From: JAIXWP01 sp965247015
GTDB taxonomy: Bacteria; Bacteroidota; Bacteroidia; Flavobacteriales_D; Sanyastnellaceae
DNA length: 64,000 nucleotides
Direction of reading: 5' to 3'
Assembly (NCBI GenBank): GCA_965247015.1
Contig: CBDFGG010000003.1
Span: forward strand, 372,001-436,000
Below the pieces are notes generated by a model, which was given only the letters and a program-made list of their open reading frames with translations, did not search any database and was not told where the DNA came from. Position numbers and translations under genes: made by a program. Position 1 is the stretch's first letter. Every line of letters starts with the position of its first letter. Below are positions 59,153 to 64,000 of this stretch, in pieces.

Positions 59153-60382
59153 ATGCTATATCATCTATTCACATATCTCGATAAGCACTACGATGTAGTG
59201 GGAGCAGGTTTGTTCCAATACATATCGTTTCGTGCTGCAATGAGCGTGATTTTATCACTGGTGATTTCTTTGATTTTCGGTAAAAGACTCATCAACTGGT
59301 TGCGCAATAAGCAAGTGGGAGAAACCATCCGCGACCTTGGTTTGGAAGGCCAAACACAAAAAGCAGGAACACCTACAATGGGTGGACTTATCATCATCGC
59401 TGCGATTATTATTCCTACTATTCTTTTCGCCGACCTCACCAATATCTACATCCTCACGATGATCATTGCCACGATCTGGTTAGGTTTTGTAGGATTCTTG
59501 GATGATTATATCAAGGTATTTAAGAAGGACAAAAAAGGACTCGCGGGCACATCTAAAATCATCGGTCAAATCGGTGTAGGCGTCATCGTTGCAAGCATGT
59601 TGTATTGGAATGATGGGGTGACGATCAAAGAAAAAATTAGCGATGCTCCTATTTCTTTCAACTCCGCAAATCAAGCCAACAATCCTGCTTTGTGGGAAGA
59701 GGAAAAATCATTGAAGACCACTATTCCTTTTGTAAAGGATAATGAATTCGACTATGCATGGCTCGTTCCAGATAGCTGGGAATCACCCATGACATTGTTC
59801 ATCGTTTTCACATTGATTGTAGTCATTATTGTTACCGCTGTTTCGAATGGCGCCAACATTACAGATGGCATCGATGGATTAGCAACAGGAACAAGCGCTA
59901 TCATCGGTGTTACCCTAGCAATTCTCGCATACGTTTCGGGTAACTACATTTTCTCTGATTATCTCAACATCATGTATATCCCGCGAAGTGGTGAGCTAAC
60001 CATTTTCATCGCGGCATTCGTTGGTGCTTGTGTAGGATTCTTGTGGTACAACTCCTACCCTGCACAGGTATTCATGGGAGATACAGGAAGCTTAGCATTG
60101 GGTGGTATCATCGCCACATTCGCTATTGCCATCCGCAAAGAATTATTGATTCCAGTTCTGTGCGGAATCTTCTTGATCGAGAATTTATCGGTGATGATTC
60201 AGGTGTCTTATTTCAAATACACCAAGAAAAAGTATGGTGAAGGTCGACGCGTGTTCTTAATGTCACCACTTCACCACCACTATCAGAAGAAGGGAATGCA
60301 CGAGTCCAAAATCGTATCACGATTCTGGATCATCGGTATCATGCTCGCAGTTGTAACCATCATCACCCTTAAGACACGATGA
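59153..60382 (+). CDS. mraY: Phospho-MurNAc-pentapeptide transferase MraY
   Basis: A 409-residue polytopic membrane enzyme that makes lipid I from UDP-MurNAc-pentapeptide and undecaprenyl phosphate. It has about ten helices. Motifs: AGTPTMGGLIII, FLDDYIKVFKKDKKGL, NGANITDGIDGLATG, YNSYPAQVFMGDTGSLALG and PLHHHYQKKG. A hydrophilic insert of about 50 residues (about 165-215) is longer than in E. coli and typical of Bacteroidota. It starts 2 bp after murE and overlaps murD by 4 bp. Confidence 0.96.
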   Translation: MLYHLFTYLDKHYDVVGAGLFQYISFRAAMSVILSLVISLIFGKRLINWLRNKQVGETIRDLGLEGQTQKAGTPTMGGLIIIAAIIIPTILFADLTNIYILTMIIATIWLGFVGFLDDYIKVFKKDKKGLAGTSKIIGQIGVGVIVASMLYWNDGVTIKEKISDAPISFNSANQANNPALWEEEKSLKTTIPFVKDNEFDYAWLVPDSWESPMTLFIVFTLIVVIIVTAVSNGANITDGIDGLATGTSAIIGVTLAILAYVSGNYIFSDYLNIMYIPRSGELTIFIAAFVGACVGFLWYNSYPAQVFMGDTGSLALGGIIATFAIAIRKELLIPVLCGIFLIENLSVMIQVSYFKYTKKKYGEGRRVFLMSPLHHHYQKKGMHESKIVSRFWIIGIMLAVVTIITLKTR

Positions 60383-61719
60383 ACAAAAGAATCGTCATAT
60401 TAGGTGGTGGTGAAAGCGGCTATGGCGCGGCTATCCTTGCACAGAAGCAAGGGTACGATGTCTTCTTGTCAGATAAAGGACTTTTAAAAGACAAGTACAA
60501 GACACTTCTTATGAAAAAAAACATTCCATTCGAAGAAGGTCAGCATACTGAATCACTTATCCTCAATGCCGATGAAATCATCAAGAGTCCTGGAATTCCA
60601 GACAAGGCTCCACTGATTCAAACTCTCATCGCGCAAGGCACACCCATTCTTTCTGAGATTGAATTTGCGGGCAGATATACCAATGCTAAAAAAATCTGTA
60701 TCACAGGTTCAAACGGAAAGACTACTACAACACTTCTCACCTATCATATTTTGAAGAGTGCAGGTTTGAATGTAGGCCTTGCGGGTAATGTAGGCAAGAG
60801 CTTCGCATTGCAAGTAGCAGAAAATAATTTCGATTTCTATGTTCTTGAAATCAGCAGTTTCCAATTGGACAACATGTACGATTTCAAAGCCGATATCGCG
60901 ATACTCACGAATATCACACCTGACCACTTGGATCGTTACAACTACGATTTCCAACAATATGTGAATTCAAAGTTTCGCATCATTCAAAACCAAACTTCAG
61001 AGGATGCATTCATCTATAGCCTAGATGATCCAGCAACGATGAAAGAGCTTGCAAACCGCACGATTGTAGCGCAGCAATATCCTTTCACCATCACTGAAAA
61101 GCAACTTCCACAGGGTGCATTCACCCACCAAGATTCGTTCACCTTATTAATCAATAATAACCCACTCATTATGAAGATCACTGAACTCGCTTTGCAAGGC
61201 AAGCACAATTTGTCTAACAGCATGGCTGCTGGAATGGCTTCTCGCATTCTCGATTTGAGAAAAGAAATCGTTCGCGAAAGCCTTGAAAATTTCGAGAACA
61301 TCGAACACCGCCTTGAATTCGTTGCACGTGTACACGGAATTACATTCATCAACGATAGCAAAGCAACAAACGTAAACTCAGCATGGTATGCTCTTGAAAG
61401 CATGGACAAGCCTGTGATCTGGGTTGCGGGTGGAACAGATAAAGGAAATGATTACAACGAATTGATGGACCTCGTAAAGATGAAAGTAAAGGCCATCATT
61501 TGTTTGACAAAAGATAGCTCTAAAATTCGCGCAGCGTTCTCTGGAGTTGTTGATACCATCATCGATACAGACAGCGCAGAACAAGCTGTTCGCGTAGCAT
61601 ATGACTTGGGTAAAGATGGAGATTCAGTGCTTCTATCGCCAGCTTGTGCCTCTTTCGATTTATTCGAAAACTACGAAGACCGCGGCCGCCAATTCAAAGC
61701 AGCAGTGAAATCATTGTAG
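60379..61719 (+). CDS. murD: UDP-MurNAc-L-alanine:D-glutamate ligase MurD
   Basis: A 446-residue Mur ligase. The N-terminal Rossmann-like loop is ILGGGESGYGAA, the ATP loop ITGSNGKTTTTLL (about 110-122), then EISSFQLDNM, NITPDHLDRY and HRLEFVARVHGITFINDSKA; the end has LLSPACASFDLFENYEDRG. It adds D-glutamate to UDP-MurNAc-L-Ala. Overlaps mraY by ATGA. Its TAG stop starts a TAGTGACTAG-type repeat that separates it from ftsW. Confidence 0.96.
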   Translation: MNKRIVILGGGESGYGAAILAQKQGYDVFLSDKGLLKDKYKTLLMKKNIPFEEGQHTESLILNADEIIKSPGIPDKAPLIQTLIAQGTPILSEIEFAGRYTNAKKICITGSNGKTTTTLLTYHILKSAGLNVGLAGNVGKSFALQVAENNFDFYVLEISSFQLDNMYDFKADIAILTNITPDHLDRYNYDFQQYVNSKFRIIQNQTSEDAFIYSLDDPATMKELANRTIVAQQYPFTITEKQLPQGAFTHQDSFTLLINNNPLIMKITELALQGKHNLSNSMAAGMASRILDLRKEIVRESLENFENIEHRLEFVARVHGITFINDSKATNVNSAWYALESMDKPVIWVAGGTDKGNDYNELMDLVKMKVKAIICLTKDSSKIRAAFSGVVDTIIDTDSAEQAVRVAYDLGKDGDSVLLSPACASFDLFENYEDRGRQFKAAVKSL

Positions 61720-61781
61720 TGACTAGATACTAGTGACTAGTGACTAGAAATTAGAATTGAGAATTGAGAATTTAGAATTGA
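61717..61781. repeat. Heptad repeats inside the dcw cluster
   Basis: TAGTGACTAGATACTAGTGA units (about 61717-61748; 7-bp type ACTAGTG), then AATTGAGAATTGAGAATTTA (about 61753-61781), a relative of the ATTCTCA heptads in reverse. It begins with the murD stop codon and ends 3 bases before the ftsW ATG. It is the only gap over 20 bp from murE to murG. Confidence 0.82.
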
Positions 61782-61784
61782 AAT

Positions 61785-63041
61785 ATGCAAACCCGCATTA
61801 AAGCAATATATCAGAAACTCGAAGGAGATCGTGTCATTTGGATGGCAGCGTTCTTCCTTGGGCTGCTGTCTATATTGGCGGTGTTCAGTGCGATGACTAC
61901 ATTGGCGGTAAAGAACGGCGGGTATGGCCAATTCTTGAAACACGTTGGTATGTTGTCCGTTGGTTTTGGCATCATGTACTTCGTACATAAACGCCGATTT
62001 AAATTCTTTTTAAATAAATCTGCGTACTTCTATTTGATAGCCGCAGCGCTGCTCGTTATCACTATCTTTTTTGGAACCAACATCAATAATGCTGGCCGTT
62101 GGATTCGCATTCCGGGAATCGGAATTAGTTTTCAGTCGAGCGACATTGCGAAAATTGCTTTAATCATTTTTACAGCAAGTTGGCTTCACAAACGAAGAGA
62201 AAAACTCGATGATTTCAATGGTACCATCACGCCGCTACTTGGATTCATCGGAATTATTTGTTTATTGATTCTTCCGTCTAACTTTTCGACGGCAGCAATG
62301 CTCGCCCTCGTATGTTTCGTGCTCATGTATATTGCCGGTGTACCTTGGCGACACCTCTTCAAAATAATAGGCTTCGGAGTGGGTTTTCTAGTGCTTATTA
62401 TTATGCTCGGAGAGTTTGGTCCTAAAGGTATACTGCCACGTTACGACACTTGGAAAAATCGTATTCTAAATAAAGTAGATGCTGACAGCGAAGGAAATTA
62501 TCAATCGAATCTCGCACAATACGCCATCTATCAAGGCGGAGTAATTCCTAAAGGTCCAGGAACTAGCACCACCAGAAATTTTCTACCACACCCTTATTCA
62601 GACATGGTCTATGCCTTCGTCATCGAGGAGTACGGATCCATTTTGGGAGGTGCTGGTCTACTTTTGATTTATATCATTTTATTCTTCCGCACCGTTCGAT
62701 TTACCTCGAAGTGCGATCATCAATTTGGGCGACTTGTCGCCATTGGACTTTCACTGCTCTTAGTGGTGCAAGCCCTCATCAATATGGGGGTATCGGTGAA
62801 CCTATTCCCTACGACCGGACAGCCTTTGCCACTGGTCAGCCTAGGAGGAACCAGTACGATTCTTACATGTATCAGTATAGGCATTATTCTTTCAGTAAGT
62901 CGCAGTGTATATAATCCAGAAGCTTACCTCGCCTCTCCCGCAGTGGATGATGAAATCGACGAGGAAGTCTTAATTGAAGAAAACACTCAACCGAATGATC
63001 ATTCGGTTGATACTAAAACGAATCAATTTACATCGGTATAA
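61785..63041 (+). CDS. ftsW: SEDS-family peptidoglycan glycosyltransferase FtsW
   Basis: A 418-residue SEDS protein with about ten helices. Motifs: NNAGRWIRIPGIGISFQSSD, IAKIALIIFTASWL, LPSNFSTAAMLALV, GPGTSTTRNFLPHPYSDMVYA with the key Asp/Glu loop and IEEYGSILGGAGLL, and LFPTTGQPLPLVSLGGTS near the end. It polymerises septal glycan with FtsI. A charged C-terminal tail (about 380-418) is rich in Glu and Asp. The stop overlaps the murG ATG by 1 bp. Confidence 0.95.
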   Translation: MQTRIKAIYQKLEGDRVIWMAAFFLGLLSILAVFSAMTTLAVKNGGYGQFLKHVGMLSVGFGIMYFVHKRRFKFFLNKSAYFYLIAAALLVITIFFGTNINNAGRWIRIPGIGISFQSSDIAKIALIIFTASWLHKRREKLDDFNGTITPLLGFIGIICLLILPSNFSTAAMLALVCFVLMYIAGVPWRHLFKIIGFGVGFLVLIIMLGEFGPKGILPRYDTWKNRILNKVDADSEGNYQSNLAQYAIYQGGVIPKGPGTSTTRNFLPHPYSDMVYAFVIEEYGSILGGAGLLLIYIILFFRTVRFTSKCDHQFGRLVAIGLSLLLVVQALINMGVSVNLFPTTGQPLPLVSLGGTSTILTCISIGIILSVSRSVYNPEAYLASPAVDDEIDEEVLIEENTQPNDHSVDTKTNQFTSV

Positions 63042-64000
63042 TGGCATTAAAGGTGATCATATCCGGAGGTGGCACAGGAGGACATATTTTCCCCGCCATC
63101 GCCATCGCTAATGCAATAAAAAAACAACATCCAGATGCTGCCATCCTCTTTGTTGGAGCCGAGGGCCGCATGGAAATGGAAAAAGTGCCGCAAGCAGGAT
63201 ATGAAATTATTGGATTGCCGATCATGGGAATTCAACGAAGACTGACACTTCAAAATCTCAAAGTCCCCTTTAAAGTCATTGCGAGCCTTTTAAAGGCACG
63301 AAAAATCATCAAGACCTTCCGACCCGACATTGCAATTGGAGTGGGTGGATACGCCAGCGGACCGCTTCTACGCATGGCTTCCATGTGCGGAGTAAAAACA
63401 TTGATCCAAGAACAGAACTCCTATCCTGGAGTAACCAATAAAATATTAGCTAAAAAAGCTGAACGCATTTGTGTTGCTTATCCGAATCTCGATAAATTTT
63501 TTCCCGCCGAAAAAATTATCCTCACCGGAAATCCAGTACGTTCAGATGTGTGGCAGATTGAAGGTAAAAAAGAGCGAGGCCTTTCACATTTTCAATTAGA
63601 CCCCTCTCGTCCTGTATTACTAGTGATAGGCGGTAGTTTGGGAGCTCGCACCATCAATCAAGCATTAGATAAAGACGCGCTCGCCTTAGTTGAAGCAGGG
63701 TTTCAGATCATTTGGCAAACTGGGAAAAATTACGTAGCCACCACTAAGCATGACCATGTACATGTCCATACCTTTATTAAAGAAATGGATCTGGCCTATG
63801 CTGCAGCGGATATTATCATCAGCAGAGCTGGTGCAATGTCGATCTCTGAGCTATGTCTCGTAAAAAAGCCGACGATACTTGTGCCCTCACCTAACGTTGC
63901 AGAAGATCACCAGACCAAAAATGCAATGGCACTCGTAAATGTGAACGGTGCCTTATTGGTTAAAGATAGCGAGGCCAGCACTAGTCTTTCGAAGCAGACC
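63041..64000 (+). CDS. murG: UDP-GlcNAc:lipid I transferase MurG, cut by the window end
   Basis: 320 residues are visible of a protein usually near 365. Motifs: IISGGGTGGHIFPAIAIANA (6-25), VGGYASGPLL, LIQEQNSYPGVTNKILA, TGNPVRSDVW, IGGSLGARTIN, and the UDP-GlcNAc site RAGAMSISELCLVKKPTILVP followed by AEDHQTKNAMALV. It adds GlcNAc to lipid I on the inner membrane's cytoplasmic face. Starts at ATG 63041, overlapping the ftsW stop by one base. The remaining C-terminus lies outside the window. Confidence 0.95.
   Translation, partial: MALKVIISGGGTGGHIFPAIAIANAIKKQHPDAAILFVGAEGRMEMEKVPQAGYEIIGLPIMGIQRRLTLQNLKVPFKVIASLLKARKIIKTFRPDIAIGVGGYASGPLLRMASMCGVKTLIQEQNSYPGVTNKILAKKAERICVAYPNLDKFFPAEKIILTGNPVRSDVWQIEGKKERGLSHFQLDPSRPVLLVIGGSLGARTINQALDKDALALVEAGFQIIWQTGKNYVATTKHDHVHVHTFIKEMDLAYAAADIIISRAGAMSISELCLVKKPTILVPSPNVAEDHQTKNAMALVNVNGALLVKDSEASTSLSKQT

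Noticed and set aside
1..64000. Insertion sequences, prophage, rRNA or tRNA genes
   Set aside because: No transposase, integrase or phage structural gene was found, and no rRNA or tRNA was recognised by eye. A tRNA scan would settle the latter.

Overview
The window is chromosomal DNA from a Bacteroidota bacterium that looks flavobacterial. The signs are gldA, gldB and gldC, several secreted proteins with type IX (T9SS) C-terminal sorting domains, -7 boxes of the Bacteroidota form TAnnTTTG, weak ribosome binding sites, the Bacteroidota-only families DUF4834 and DUF4924, a CarB without the C-terminal allosteric domain, and a MraY with an extra hydrophilic insert. The genus cannot be named from the sequence.

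Layout. Positions 1-1616 hold a three-gene toxin / antitoxin / SecB-like chaperone (TAC) module behind a clear inverted-repeat operator. 1617-7932 is an accessory stretch: beta-barrel proteins, a lipoprotein and a large secreted propeller protein with a dockerin-like end, separated by long hairpin repeats. 7933-9897 is an ArsR regulator, two AHSA1/SRPBCC proteins and a cupin. 10099-14957 carries a GT39-like glycosyltransferase, an omega-amidase, an orphan XRE regulator, glutaryl-CoA dehydrogenase and RNase H. 14954-20442 has MarC, PurN, an Hpt protein, GldA, DUF4834 and YfhO. 20747-29621 carries membrane and thiol-redox proteins, a GNAT/FemAB-like protein with an MFS transporter, an OmpH/DUF4924 group and a TPR histidine kinase with its LuxR-type regulator. 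29673-48256 is rich in secreted proteins: a collagen-like S74 protein, a 1,672-residue adhesin with 14 clear tandem domains, a BNR propeller, and two recently diverged T9SS paralogues. It also includes carB and a MazG-like enzyme. 48711-64000 carries nadE, a porin-like protein, gldBC, engB, a hydrolase and the dcw cell-wall cluster mraZ-rsmH-ftsL-ftsI-murE-mraY-murD-ftsW-murG; murG runs off the window.

The most unusual feature is the intergenic DNA. At least nine different short-period repeat families occur, with units of 7 bp (or 8 and 14 bp). Many are arranged as inverted arms around a core, making large hairpins. By my reading, 17 of these repeat tracts begin within a few bases of a stop codon and several supply the stop codon or the last residues of the protein. 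Some are nested: one copy near 48.4 kb carries an extra hairpin in its loop that is absent from the copy near 44.5 kb. No transposase, CRISPR array, rRNA or tRNA was found.

All annotation is by reading the sequence and translations. No database search, folding or alignment program was run, and counts of matches are by hand.
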